This document shows, piece by piece, positions 55,901-59,591 of a stretch of 64,000 nucleotides of DNA. The stretch is from Ryuthela nishihirai (taxonomy: Eukaryota; Arthropoda; Arachnida; Araneae; Heptathelidae): the NCBI GenBank assembly GCA_038380435.1, contig JAWZYU010000013.1, positions 66,730,446 to 66,794,445 on the forward strand, read 5' to 3'. The stretch's first letter is position 1. Each line of letters starts with the position of its first letter. The notes under the pieces were generated by a model, which was given only the letters and a program-made list of their open reading frames with translations, searched no databases and was not told the origin of the DNA. The translations under genes were made by a program, and so were the position numbers.

Positions 55901-56961
55901 CGGCTGTTTAAAACTTCGGCATAAGCTAAATCAGGTTCTAATTAAGGTGTCAGTTGAAAAAAATGCGTTTCTCTGGGAGTGAAATCTAATCCATGACTCC
56001 TCAAAATACTGTAGATCAGGTATTCTGCCTACTGAAATATCAGAAGACTAGCTCAACTCTAGTTAACGAGAGACCAGGAAGAGTTTGTTGAACCAGTTTT
56101 GGAATATTTAAGTAAGAAAAGCACCTTACTGGTTGTCAGGAGGCCGTGGATTCGGATCCCACTCCTAACAATTCTAATTTTTTTCAGCGAAAGCTTTTAT
56201 TTTTATTGGTCGCAGAATATTTCCTGTATATTTCTATTCTTAAATGAGGTTCTTTTAATATATCCTCAATCATTTATTCTGTCAGGCTCCAATATTCAAA
56301 CACCGAATGAATGCGATATCATGCAAATTGAAAGTATAGTACAAAATTCTTTAGAAATAGAGGTAAATGAGCATTGGAAAATATAATATAAACATGTTCA
56401 TACTTTTAGACAAGAAGCATGCTTATGGTAACAAAAATGTATAAAAAAGTCACCTTAAGAAACAAACTGCATGAAAAATAATAAATACACCGTCTGATGA
56501 TTCGGAGTAAATAACAAAAATTATTTTATCAGGTAATATTCTGTTATCTTGAAAGTATAAACTACTACATTGAATTAATAAATTTTAAGAATACACTATA
56601 TTGAATTAAGGTTTTATGTTTCGTGACTTTATTTTCATCATGACTACATTTATCTATTAATTGTGATTGCTTTATGATGTATTACATTGCTTAATGCTCA
56701 GTTCATTCTGTGATCTGCACAATTGTTTACCTTTGTAACATTTTTTCTTTCAGCTTTTCACTTTCATTTCCTCTCAAAATGCAAATAAAATAGAGGAAGC
56801 TCAAGTACATTTTTTCATTTCAGGAGACTGAAGACGTTCCTCTCGCATTGAGGAATGCCATGCTTTTCTGCTTGAAGGAAAAGGACTTTCCTCCACAGGA
56901 ATGGGCTGCTTTTTCTCTCATTGGAGCATCAAAGATAAGGCACAGAGAAAGAACTAATTAA
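1800..56961 (+). CDS. TPR-CHAT protein gene (TTC28-like), 3' part, 11 exons
   Basis: Joined exons: 1800-1951, 12514-12815, 14991-15337, 24234-24360, 25605-26035, 40102-40246, 42757-42917, 49733-49945, 50736-50907, 53842-53969, 56824-56961. All junctions are AG/GT and phases agree across all ten, giving one 2316-nt frame (771 codons plus TAA). Residues 1-50 resemble the last TPR helices of CHAT proteins (LSEFARGRA). Residues 52-151 are a linker of unassigned fold. Residues 152-501 hold two copies of an acidic linker plus a helix. Residues 502-771 form a complete CHAT domain (caspase-like clan CD peptidase) with HLATHA (His619) and [10 protein letters not shown] (Cys675). TTC28-like is the nearest family I recognise. 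Substrate and partners are unknown. The upstream TPR exons and the start codon lie outside the window, so residue numbers are local. Confidence 0.9.
2718..2990. repeat. Decayed AATGTCCAA repeat, block 1
   Basis: Quasi-periodic words AATGTCCAT, AATGTCTAAT, AATGTACA, AATGTTCCAT, AATGTTCAATGT and AATGCCTAAT recur roughly every 16-22 bases on an AT-rich background. The units are too diverged to define exact borders. The same words form blocks near 5.3-5.5, 6.1-6.4 and 12.9-13.4 kb. Confidence 0.6.
3155..4412 (+). mobile_element. Tc1-like transposon, decayed, with terminal repeats
   Basis: The ends match as inverted repeats: CTCACTGTACAAAAAATTAG at 3157 and, in complement, CTCACCCGCTAAAAAAATTA ending about 4410; TA dinucleotides at 3153-3154 and 4413-4414 fit the TA target duplication. 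Inside, [20 protein letters not shown] and [13 protein letters not shown] (from 3334) are the N-terminal helix-turn-helix. [21 protein letters not shown] and [20 protein letters not shown] (about 4130-4190) are the catalytic part. Stops and frameshifts occur throughout, so it is inactive. Confidence 0.9.
4415..5280. other. Intron sequence, no feature seen
   Basis: No exon-like frame, RNA gene or transposon core was recognised. Short open frames on both strands here have no family motifs. Confidence 0.5.
5284..5480. repeat. Decayed AATGTCCAA repeat, block 2
   Basis: Contains AAAAATGTTCAATATTG, AATGTCCAACAT and AAAAATGCATAAT at spacings similar to block 1. Same family, heavily diverged. Confidence 0.5.
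5855..5965 (+). repeat. Dispersed repeat, partner near 58020
   Basis: The stretch TATAAACTGACAGGCTCTTG, then TCAGACCTCTGTGGCAAGCA, has a diverged counterpart at about 58045-58090 (TATACTGATAGGTTCTTGAC, then AGTCCTCTGTGATAAG). No coding sense; probably a non-autonomous element. Confidence 0.45.
6080..6430. repeat. Decayed AATGTCCAA repeat, block 3
   Basis: At least ten recognisable units: AATGTCCACAG, AATGTCTAATAT, CTGTTCAATAT, AATGTATAC, AATGTTCACTATTC, AATGCCCCAAAG, AATGTCCATCAG, AATGTTCAATA, AATGCCAAATAT, AATGTGCAACAG. Spacing is about 16-25 bases. Confidence 0.6.
7200..7890 (+). mobile_element. Tc1-like transposase remnant
   Basis: Across frames the sequence reads [20 protein letters not shown] (about 7268-7330), [40 protein letters not shown] (about 7540) and [20 protein letters not shown] (about 7612-7670): the catalytic half of a DD34E Tc1 transposase. 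At least one frameshift and several stops. It sits in the 10.6-kb intron after exon 1. Confidence 0.85.
7985..12510. other. AT-rich intron sequence, mostly featureless
   Basis: Apart from the SINE tail at 9893-9945, only AT-rich sequence with short chance frames was seen. A T-arm-like motif on the minus strand near 10365-10400 may be an old tRNA-derived remnant but is too weak to call. Confidence 0.5.
9893..9945 (-). mobile_element. SINE family A, 3' tail fragment
   Basis: The plus strand reads TTGTTTTACATCTGAGCGGC then ACTTTTTTGCACACAATGGG, the complement of the 3' end of SINE A seen complete at 63.6 kb. Only the 3' end is present. Confidence 0.75.
12514..12815 (+). CDS. TPR-CHAT exon 2: post-TPR linker
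   Basis: The acceptor is TATTTCAG and the donor ATGCG/GTAAG. One base completes the previous Lys codon, then 100 codons follow: [20 protein letters not shown], then [10 protein letters not shown] and [10 protein letters not shown], ending KMKFVKCG. The two hydrophobic strands resemble the segment between TPRs and CHAT in TTC28-like proteins, where an 'I.fYSi......LyvWvv' pattern occurs. It ends in phase 1. Confidence 0.85.
12895..13400. repeat. Decayed AATGTCCAA repeat, block 4
   Basis: Starts right after exon 2. The clearest units are AAGATGTCCAATTC, AAAAATGTCTAATATTC, AAAAATGTGCAGACAAT, AATGTCAAATAT, AAAAATGCCCAGTGTAAT and AATGTCCAACAT, giving a period near 18-19 bases in 13195-13335. Confidence 0.65.
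13744..14013. mobile_element. Putative fold-back element with strong hairpin
   Basis: The core 13906-13955 is a hairpin with 19-bp arms (GTTATACTGCAACGGAAAT and its complement with one G-T-type difference) and a 12-base loop. Outside it, AAAAAGGGAGTGGG is opposed by CCTCCCCACCCTTTTA, and a CTAGA/TCTAG word lies near both limits. The long imperfect palindrome suggests a small non-autonomous element. The limits are estimates. Confidence 0.45.
14333..14833 (+). repeat. 174-bp tandem repeat, three copies
   Basis: GATTGGATCAGGTAATT starts units at 14333, 14507 and 14681; the first two are almost identical and the third lacks about 21 bases near its end. Each unit contains an inverted repeat, CTTCTGAGTACAAC against TTGTACTCAGAAG, separated by about 65 bases, so each copy can fold. 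It lies in the 2.2-kb intron before exon 3. Confidence 0.95.
14991..15337 (+). CDS. TPR-CHAT exon 3: charged linker, copy 1
   Basis: The acceptor is GATCTAAG/GT and the donor GAAATG/GTTAG. It enters in phase 1 (completing Gly) and leaves in phase 0 after 115 codons. The sequence is very hydrophilic and probably disordered, with one amphipathic patch [12 protein letters not shown], and ends KKVATEM. It is homologous to exon 5: shared SGQ-H, KxMxLL, KN-x(n)-AKxST, KEL-EG, ExL-EE and a final EM. The intron after it also matches the intron after exon 5. Confidence 0.85.
15338..17880. other. Intron sequence with weak repeat traces
   Basis: No exon seen. At 16622 CAGTGGTTCCCAAAAATTG looks like one end of a hAT-type element, but the opposite end was not found. 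A ~42-base segment at 16838-16879 (AAAATTCAGCTTATATTTTA and onward) recurs at about 18525-18566 with few changes. Confidence 0.4.
17901..18287 (-). mobile_element. SINE family A, near full length, with target duplication
   Basis: The complement carries a tRNA-like head (GTGGCTCAGT-type A box, GTTCAAGTCCC B box) followed by the family body that ends GTGCCGCTCAGAGGTAAAAC. Flanks CCAGGAGACAGAGCA (17886-17900) and CCAGGAGACGGAGCA (18288-18302) form a 15-bp target duplication with one mismatch, which fixes both ends. Confidence 0.92.
19690..20840 (-). mobile_element. Tc1/mariner-like remnant
   Basis: The minus strand encodes [20 protein letters not shown] then [20 protein letters not shown] at about 19790-19930, the end of a DDE transposase catalytic domain. 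Upstream (toward 20840) the reading is broken by many stops. The outer limit is approximate. Confidence 0.65.
21160..22020 (+). mobile_element. mariner-like remnant, interrupted in the middle
   Basis: 21200-21345 reads [20 protein letters not shown] and [16 protein letters not shown], the N-terminal helix-turn-helix region of Mos1-type mariners. 21805-21880 reads [20 protein letters not shown] and about 21935-22005 FQIYYERCK and [13 protein letters not shown], the C-terminus. The ~450 bases between lack transposase sense: a deletion plus foreign or decayed sequence. Confidence 0.75.
22540..23110 (-). mobile_element. Tc1-like transposase remnant
   Basis: The minus strand shows [24 protein letters not shown] sequence at about 22905-22995 (the DES motif) and [15 protein letters not shown] at about 22545-22590, the C-terminal motif, with decayed sequence between. 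Confidence 0.6.
23385..23770 (+). mobile_element. SINE family A, full length but diverged
   Basis: Head: TCAGTCGGTAGCGTGTCAGG with B box CGTTCGAGTCCC. The body follows the 63.6-kb copy to CGCCGCTCAGATATAAAGC. It is preceded by a TG/GGT-rich stretch at 23368-23400. Confidence 0.88.
24234..24360 (+). CDS. TPR-CHAT exon 4: helix exon, copy 1
   Basis: The acceptor is TTTTTGTTCCAG and the donor CATG/GTAAGTGAGG. It enters in phase 0 and leaves in phase 1 (42 codons plus G). It reads [20 protein letters not shown] then [18 protein letters not shown]. It is paralogous to exon 6 ([20 protein letters not shown]). In TPR-CHAT proteins this helix precedes the CHAT fold, so a second upstream copy is unusual. 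Both exons are followed by GTAAGTGAG and a similar AATTAGAGAAAT-type stretch. Confidence 0.85.
24713..25157 (-). mobile_element. SINE family A with internal minisatellite expansion
   Basis: The plus strand begins GGATGGCTAAATGGCCAATT and ends TGGCGCGGTACTGATTGAGA, the complement of the SINE body and head. Between them the region covering the B box has expanded into a 25-bp tandem array (24948-25122), so this copy is longer than its relatives. Confidence 0.82.
24948..25122 (-). repeat. 25-bp minisatellite, seven copies, inside SINE A
   Basis: Seven head-to-tail units beginning ACACAGATAGGGATGGAACC with single-base variants (GGATCC, GAATCT, ATAAGG, CCTAAG). The unit corresponds to the SINE head around its B box. 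Confidence 0.95.
25605..26035 (+). CDS. TPR-CHAT exon 5: charged linker, copy 2
   Basis: The acceptor is AATGTTTAG and the donor GAAATG/GTGAGT. It enters in phase 1 and leaves in phase 0 (143 codons). It is homologous to exon 3 but longer because of an internal tandem duplication of about 38 residues: [20 protein letters not shown] and, later, [20 protein letters not shown]. The rest is acidic and low in hydrophobics ([10 protein letters not shown] near the end). It probably acts as a flexible spacer before the second helix exon; no catalytic motif is seen. Confidence 0.85.
26480..27066 (-). mobile_element. Tc1-like transposase C-terminal remnant
   Basis: The minus strand reads [40 protein letters not shown] and ADIRHLFEF in order: the last third of a Tc1 transposase. 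One stop replaces a Gln (FFQ-stop-NNARPH). LINE copy A begins about 35 bases beyond. Confidence 0.75.
27100..30537 (+). mobile_element. RTE-like LINE, near full length, dead (copy A)
   Basis: The ~3.4-kb element encodes an APE-type endonuclease ([16 protein letters not shown] at about 27680, [29 protein letters not shown]) and a reverse transcriptase ([52 protein letters not shown] at about 29740, NYLGSYVT), then YGSETWT and [20 protein letters not shown]. Many stops and frameshifts (for example 27898, 28154, 28916, 29708). The length, single APE-RT layout and endonuclease opening fit the RTE/BovB group. The 3' tail is a short TGTATG repeat. It lies in the 14-kb intron after exon 5. Confidence 0.9.
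30545..31570 (-). mobile_element. Tc1-like remnant split by a SINE
   Basis: On the minus strand 31570-31290 reads [17 protein letters not shown], a Tc1 N-terminal DNA-binding start, and 30912-30545 reads [18 protein letters not shown] (about 30700-30750) and on to the PVLL segment. The SINE at about 30916-31281 separates the two parts. Confidence 0.75.
30916..31281 (-). mobile_element. SINE family A inserted in the Tc1 remnant
   Basis: The plus strand runs from TTGTTTTACCTCTGAGCGGC to CGAACCTGGGAACTACAGAT and ACGAGCCTGGCG, so the 5' end of the head (A box) is missing. Flanks GGTTCAGAAAGG (30904) and GGTGCCGAAAGG (31282) look like an imperfect target duplication. Confidence 0.9.
31820..32100 (+). 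mobile_element. mariner-like N-terminal remnant
   Basis: Reads [53 protein letters not shown]: the paired helix-turn-helix of the mariner type whose catalytic half opens the window. One stop replaces a residue after QAMY. The C-terminal half is not visible here. Confidence 0.75.
33131..35410 (+). other. 759-codon open frame over a 39-bp minisatellite
   Basis: ATG at 33131 opens [20 protein letters not shown], followed by 55 repeats of 13 residues (type unit [13 protein letters not shown]) and a short tail [14 protein letters not shown] ending at 35410. Because 39 is divisible by 3 and the unit lacks a stop in this frame, length alone is not evidence of coding. No convincing signal peptide, splice sites or promoter were seen, and the frame lies inside the 14.1-kb intron of the TPR-CHAT gene, on the same strand. 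I do not recognise the repeat. Most likely non-coding; an intronic gene for a repetitive secreted or structural protein remains possible. Confidence 0.3.
33191..35335 (+). repeat. 39-bp minisatellite, 55 copies, zoned variants
   Basis: 2145 bases, exactly 55 units. Zones by the variable codons: 2 units with GAT GAA (Asp-Glu), 33191-33268; 37 with GGT GAA (Gly-Glu), 33269-34711; 6 with GAT GAA, 34712-34945; 10 with GAT AAA (Asp-Lys), 34946-35335. In the last zone the final codon follows S-N-S three times, a 117-bp higher-order unit. Rare single changes elsewhere (Ala to Pro, Ser to Leu, silent third-position changes). Confidence 0.98.
35960..36330 (-). mobile_element. Tc1-like C-terminal remnant
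   Basis: The minus strand reads [14 protein letters not shown] and [20 protein letters not shown], close to the family pattern 'piEHvWDmi.rr' and 'lq..W..Ip.dlIrnLy.SM'. Decayed and short. Confidence 0.6.
36570..37440 (-). mobile_element. mariner-like remnant
   Basis: The minus strand reads [20 protein letters not shown] (about 37430), [32 protein letters not shown] (about 36965), [18 protein letters not shown] and [12 protein letters not shown] (36579 onward). These are the N-terminus, the first catalytic Asp and the last catalytic segment in the right order, with stops and shifts between. Confidence 0.8.
37441..40101. other. AT-rich intron, no feature seen
   Basis: Nothing recognisable on either strand. 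An 89-codon frame at 39795-40064 just upstream of exon 6 has no motif and no splice context. Confidence 0.5.
40102..40246 (+). CDS. TPR-CHAT exon 6: helix exon, copy 2, leads into CHAT
   Basis: The acceptor is CTCTTTTCAG and the donor CATA/GTAAGTGAG. It enters in phase 0 and leaves in phase 1 (48 codons plus A). It reads [20 protein letters not shown] then [20 protein letters not shown]. The second half gives the beta strand (ITVIPH) that continues into NFLCSFPF of exon 7, the usual 'IVPDGPL..iPF' entry of CHAT domains. Preceded by the longest visible intron (14.1 kb), which contains the 39-bp minisatellite. Confidence 0.88.
40950..41191 (-). mobile_element. SINE family B with 19-bp target duplication
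   Basis: The complement reads CCTTAGCTCAAATGGTAGAG, then TTCGAGTCCGAGGGGTGGAT: A and B boxes of a tRNA-like head whose loop would place TGT at the anticodon (Thr-like). The tail has ATTATTACAAAATGG. CATAAAGGAAAAGCATCCA occurs at 40931-40949 and 41192-41210, a perfect target duplication. Confidence 0.88.
41395..41535 (-). mobile_element. SINE family B, second antisense copy
   Basis: The complement carries GTTCAAATCCGGAAGGTGGA, then a tail CTAATTACTACAAAGTGACC and ATCACTGTAGTGAAATTC that matches the tails at 41.0 and 41.7 kb. The tRNA-like head is decayed. Confidence 0.75.
41605..41740 (+). mobile_element. SINE family B, sense copy
   Basis: CCTCCGCCTTAGTTCAACTG then GGGTTCGAGTCCGTGGGTCA are the A and B boxes; the anticodon arm between them is largely deleted. 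The tail reads TTTTTTCATACTTGCC and AATTATTACAAAATGACTAT. Sequence upstream of the head is also shared, inverted, with 41210-41310. Confidence 0.8.
42757..42917 (+). CDS. TPR-CHAT exon 7: CHAT N-terminal subdomain
   Basis: The acceptor is TTTTTTTCAG and the donor CTTAAG/GTAAGC. It enters in phase 1 and leaves in phase 0 (53 codons). It reads [20 protein letters not shown] then [20 protein letters not shown]. This matches the conserved CHAT stretch '.PFaaL.d.dGryL.eryvi...PSlr.L'. Confidence 0.92.
44591..44637 (+). mobile_element. SINE family A, 5' part, interrupted by LINE B
   Basis: AGGGTAGTTCAGTTGGTAGC then ACATCAAGCTAATAATAACC match the SINE A head up to CAGGT. The LINE starts directly after, and the SINE continues at 48138. 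Confidence 0.85.
44638..48137 (+). mobile_element. RTE-like LINE, full length, dead (copy B)
   Basis: About 3.5 kb. Endonuclease: [16 protein letters not shown] (about 45230), [107 protein letters not shown] (47332 on), [33 protein letters not shown]; then SETWTLCKQ and [18 protein letters not shown]. Lesions include frameshifts near 45400, 46795, 47025, 47650 and 47880 and a TGA at 47216 after RQG. It is better preserved than copy A. The 3' tail is a GAGGAGGAT-type repeat. Flanked by CAGGT duplications inside a SINE. Confidence 0.93.
48138..48335 (+). mobile_element. SINE family A, 3' part after LINE B
   Basis: Begins CAGGTCGAGCATTGTGATTT (B box and the following segment) and ends AAATGCCGCTCGGAAGGTAA. 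The body is diverged and internally shortened, but TTCTCTGATTTCTTGGGGTC aligns with the intact copy. Confidence 0.85.
48600..49110. repeat. Decayed repeat around AAATTTGACCTTTGACC
   Basis: AAATTTGACCTTTGACATCG (about 48807), AAATTTGACCTTTGACCTTG (about 48904) and AAATTTGACCTTGAAAAATA (about 49055) each precede a stretch with ACGTTTCTGAGATCTAAGAC-like sequence at about 100-150-base intervals; an earlier unit starts near 48650. A related TTGACCTTG word occurs at 37.8 kb. Confidence 0.6.
48722..48764. repeat. 43-base near-perfect palindrome
   Basis: GAATTTGGCTATTTCGGATC and GATCCTAAATAGCCCAATTC pair as 20-bp arms with two mismatches and a three-base loop. It lies within the decayed repeat region. 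Confidence 0.85.
49119..49445. mobile_element. hAT-like non-autonomous element (putative)
   Basis: CAATGGTTCCTAACTTTTTT at the left and CCAGAGTTTGGGAAGC at the right resemble the imperfect CAGTGGTTCCCAA ends of hAT elements, with ACCAGACCACCAC and GGCGGACCAGAG just inside. No transposase. Target duplication not resolved. Confidence 0.5.
49733..49945 (+). CDS. TPR-CHAT exon 8: catalytic histidine exon
   Basis: The acceptor is TTTTTCTATTAG and the donor CAGAA/GTAAGC; phase 0 at both ends (71 codons). It reads VLAVGNPKM, then [17 protein letters not shown], and ends [16 protein letters not shown]. The GNP strand, the 'lp.a..Ea..v' segment and the H-[LI]-A-T-H motif are hallmarks of CHAT. The catalytic His should be the second one (codon 49922-49924). 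Confidence 0.95.
50736..50907 (+). CDS. TPR-CHAT exon 9: catalytic cysteine exon
   Basis: The acceptor is GCTGTGTAG and the donor GACTG/GTCAGT. It enters in phase 0 and leaves in phase 1 (57 codons). It reads [20 protein letters not shown], then [16 protein letters not shown]. The canonical CHAT nucleophile motif is LSACeTG.G; here the Ala is replaced by another Cys, leaving two adjacent Cys, of which the second (codon 50880-50882) aligns with the nucleophile. The first 14 residues are a loop of variable length in this family. Confidence 0.95.
51700..52010 (-). mobile_element. Tc1-like transposase remnant (weak)
   Basis: The minus strand reads [16 protein letters not shown] at about 51960-52010, resembling the 'W..vvwtDEs.FnL' start of the catalytic domain. 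Downstream sequence is too decayed to follow. It lies in the intron between the Cys exon and exon 10. Confidence 0.4.
52797..52910 (+). mobile_element. SINE family B with well-preserved tRNA-like head
   Basis: CGCCGGTAGCTCAATGGTCA, CCTGACATGTTATCAGG and GTGGGTTCAGATCCCAT form D, anticodon and T arms. The anticodon loop CATGTTA lacks the T at position 33 and the acceptor stem has a mismatch, so it is not a working tRNA gene. The tail AATTTTTTCACTATATTATT and onward links it to family B. Confidence 0.75.
53842..53969 (+). CDS. TPR-CHAT exon 10: CHAT core
   Basis: The acceptor is CTTTTTGTCAG and the donor TTAAA/GTAAGT. It enters in phase 1 and leaves in phase 0 (42 codons). It reads [20 protein letters not shown] then [20 protein letters not shown]. 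This matches 'G.v.l.rAFl.AGa..vv.slW.v.d..t..lM..FY', the strand and helix after the CHAT nucleophile. Confidence 0.95.
55201..55263. repeat. 63-base hairpin
   Basis: TCAATGACATAA-AGAGTGTGGACA is opposed by TGTCCACACTCTTATGTC, TTATGTCATTGA: arms of about 24 bp with a short loop and a seven-base bulge on the 3' side (an extra GACATAA-like heptamer). It lies in the last intron. A small fold-back element is most likely; a microRNA-type hairpin cannot be excluded from sequence alone. Confidence 0.85.
56120..56210 (+). mobile_element. SINE family B fragment
   Basis: GTTGTCAGGAGGCCGTGGAT then TCGGATCCCACTCC are the end of the anticodon arm and the T arm; the AATTTTTTTCAGCG tail fits family B. The A box is not preserved. 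Confidence 0.6.
56824..56961 (+). CDS. TPR-CHAT exon 11: last exon and stop
   Basis: The acceptor is TTTTTCATTTCAG; phase 0; 45 codons then TAA at 56959-56961. It reads [20 protein letters not shown] then [20 protein letters not shown]. The 'p..WAaF.liG' ending is the usual C-terminus of CHAT domains, so the protein stops about ten residues after the fold. No transmembrane or sorting signal follows. Confidence 0.95.
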   Translation, partial: ETEDVPLALRNAMLFCLKEKDFPPQEWAAFSLIGASKIRHRERTN

Positions 56962-56999
56962 ATGTCAGGAAAAGTCAGCATTTACATCATAAATGTGGT

Positions 57000-58600
57000 C
57001 TCAGTTTAGCTTATGTGCTGGACTCTAACCTAGAGGATCATCAGACCGGTGATTCTCTATGCTTCACCCATATGAGCGAATACTACACCCACCAATATTC
57101 GTAAGATTCAGATCTTACAGAACAAGATTTTGAGAACTGCGGTCGATGCCCCTGGTTTGTCACTAACAGACAACTCCATAAAGACCTGGGCACCGACCAT
57201 ATATATGTATACATATAAAACGCACCTCAAAAAGATTTTTTGAGGCTGTAAGCAATAATCCCAATAAGATTATTTCTTCTTTGATTCTTTACGATCATAC
57301 TATTTTAAACAAGTACAAGAGGCCTAAAACAGTAACGTTCTCTGAGGAGACCTACCCGTTTTAGGTTTCTTATACAATTTTATTGCTATTTTTAGCTTTT
57401 CTTATGTTTGCCTTTAGGGGCCCACCTAAGGGTGGTTTACTTATATATTTTGTTCTTACTCATGCCAAATAGTCATATCTTTATGATGGAGATGGTTAGA
57501 GGTAAAATTATTACCCGGTACATAGAATATCATTATACGATCTACGATCTAACCCAGATTTCTCCAGAGTCATGTCAGAGTTTCTAAGCACTAAACTAAC
57601 ACCGGTTCCATCATTTATTTATTAATGCGACTTATAAATCTTCCCGATACAATCCCCGCACCTGGCGCTATCCATGATACGGGAAAGGTAACTTGTCTGA
57701 TTTATTGACTGCTATGTCAACAAGTAACTACCTGCATTTACTGTTGATAGTCACAGTGATGTATAAAGCATCACTCCCATGCGTTTGCTTTAGTTAAGAC
57801 ACCTTTAATGAAAATATCAAAATTAGAAGATTTGAAAAGCATTTCAAACTTAAATATTAATCCAGATTAGTTAATTTTATTAAAATATCATAAATATGGT
57901 GAATAAAATTTAAGATTGATGCAAGCTTTATATTTAGAAATTAGTCATCGATATAAATGGCGAAATTTATGATGAAGGGTGAAATGCAAATTAACTATTA
58001 CCAGGATTTTTTATACCAAAATGTAAATATCCTCTAAGGCGCATTATACTGATAGGTTCTTGACAGTCCTCTGTGATAAGTAGTTGCTTAAGAGCTAATT
58101 AATTATTCACTTTTTCTGGATAACATTTCACACCTATCGGCATTTACTACTCGTAAAACCTTTGCCAGGAATGTAGGAGTCCATCTTGGAGATGTCGTCG
58201 TATCGTAGTGGGTTATCTGCCTCTGATGCAAAATTCGGATGAGTTAAAATGAATACTATTGTTTAATCGAAGACATGAAGTGGATTTCTTTTGAACAAAA
58301 TCGAAAGAAGACGAAGAAAAGTACATAAGGTTTCTGATCAAATGATTATAATTGAAGGTGGTTCTGTTTAAGCTACCTTGTACTCTTTCTTCCTAAATAG
58401 ATGCGGTAACTCAAAAACATATTTTTCACTGTCATTCTTTTGCTTCTGAGGAAACCAAACACTTATTTTGTTACGATCCCACTTCTTAAAGAAACAAATG
58501 AAATGATTCATATAACATGATTGCTTGCTTTCGTACATGTTATTTTCTGATCCTTATTTAGTTGCTATGGAATTAGTATTATTTTTAACATCATGTTATC
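57000..58600. other. Downstream of the gene, no gene seen
   Basis: AT-rich sequence after the TPR-CHAT stop, including any 3' UTR. The only recognisable item is the dispersed-repeat counterpart near 58045-58090 (see 5855-5965). Confidence 0.5.
57902..57907 (+). terminator. Candidate polyadenylation signal of the TPR-CHAT gene
   Basis: The first AATAAA I noticed downstream of the TAA at 56961, about 940 bases away. Weak evidence: such hexamers are frequent in this AT-rich DNA and no cDNA is available. An earlier variant signal could be used instead. Confidence 0.2.
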
Positions 58601-58634
58601 TGTGATGTGAGAAGGACTGGAGAAAAGAATGCAG

Positions 58635-58764
58635 GGGGATGTTTCTCTTGACCTTGAAATAGGCGCTGTGCAGCAATTTAAATATTTGGAACTGCAGGAA
58701 TATCTTTTGCACTTTGCTACGAGTTCTTTCGTCCTGAAAATTTACAAACAAATAACGTTTACGG
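58635..58764 (+). repeat. Direct repeat, first copy (second at 59447)
   Basis: GATGTTTCTCTTGACCTTGA to CAAACAAATAACGTTTA recurs at 59447-59568 with about 15 differences. The second copy abuts a truncated SINE A. No coding sense. Confidence 0.85.
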
Positions 58765-59231
58765 AGATTTCTATCTCGATAAACTCTTGGCGGTGAAAAG
58801 AGTAAAAACGAAGTCGGAAAATGAAATACTAGAAGGAAATTAGCAGTAAAAAACTTTTATAACTCCTTAATTTAATGTTTATCGCAACTTTTATACTCAC
58901 CTGTTTATCACAGGATTTAACGTCACGAATCCGAAGGCCTGATGCTCTGACTAAAAAGCTCATTTTAGTCAATTCCAACCTTCTCTTTGTAATTTTGATG
59001 AAATGAGTAAAGTGCAGTGTGAATATTTTATTAATAAATATTTTTTAACGAAATAAAATTTTTGTTTTCACTGTGAGATATATTTGATTTCGTTACAGGG
59101 ATTACGATTTTTACAGAGTACATATTTTGGTTATAGACCAAATATATCAGTTAAAATAACTTAGTGATGAGCTAGAATGTAATTACTAAAAATATAGGGA
59201 TGGTATGTCCATTTTTACATTCTTAGATTGT

Positions 59232-59446
59232 ATGGGTTGTTTTACCTCTGTGCGGCACTTTTTTATATACTGGGATAAATGGACAGGTTAAAAGGACTCC
59301 AAGGGTTCAGAGAAAGTTGGGGGAGCGGGACTCATTGGACAGCTGTTAGGAGAAAGGTGGGAGCCTCCCGTCAAAGCCATGTTCTTAACGTTTGTTCAAG
59401 ATCGTGTTCTTTAACGTGCACAGTATATGACTCCTCTGTACACGGA
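59232..59446 (-). mobile_element. SINE family A, 5'-truncated
   Basis: The plus strand reads GGTTGTTTTACCTCTGTGCG, then TAAATGGACAGGTTAAAAGG and TTCTTTAACGTGCACAGTAT, the complement of the 3' half of SINE A; it ends abruptly at the direct repeat starting 59447. Confidence 0.85.
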
Positions 59447-59591
59447 TGTTTCTCTTGACCTTAAAGTCGGTGCTGGGCAGCAAATTAAATATTTGGAACT
59501 GCGGGAACATCTTTTAGCTTTCCTACGAGTTCTTTCGTCCTGAAAATTTACAAACAAATAACGTTTATTTTTTATGAATAAACGTTATTAA
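59447..59591 (+). repeat. Direct repeat, second copy, ending in a hairpin
   Basis: Matches 58635-58764, then AATAACGTTTA is followed by an 11-base loop and TAAACGTTATT, a perfect 11-bp stem that the first copy lacks. Confidence 0.8.
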
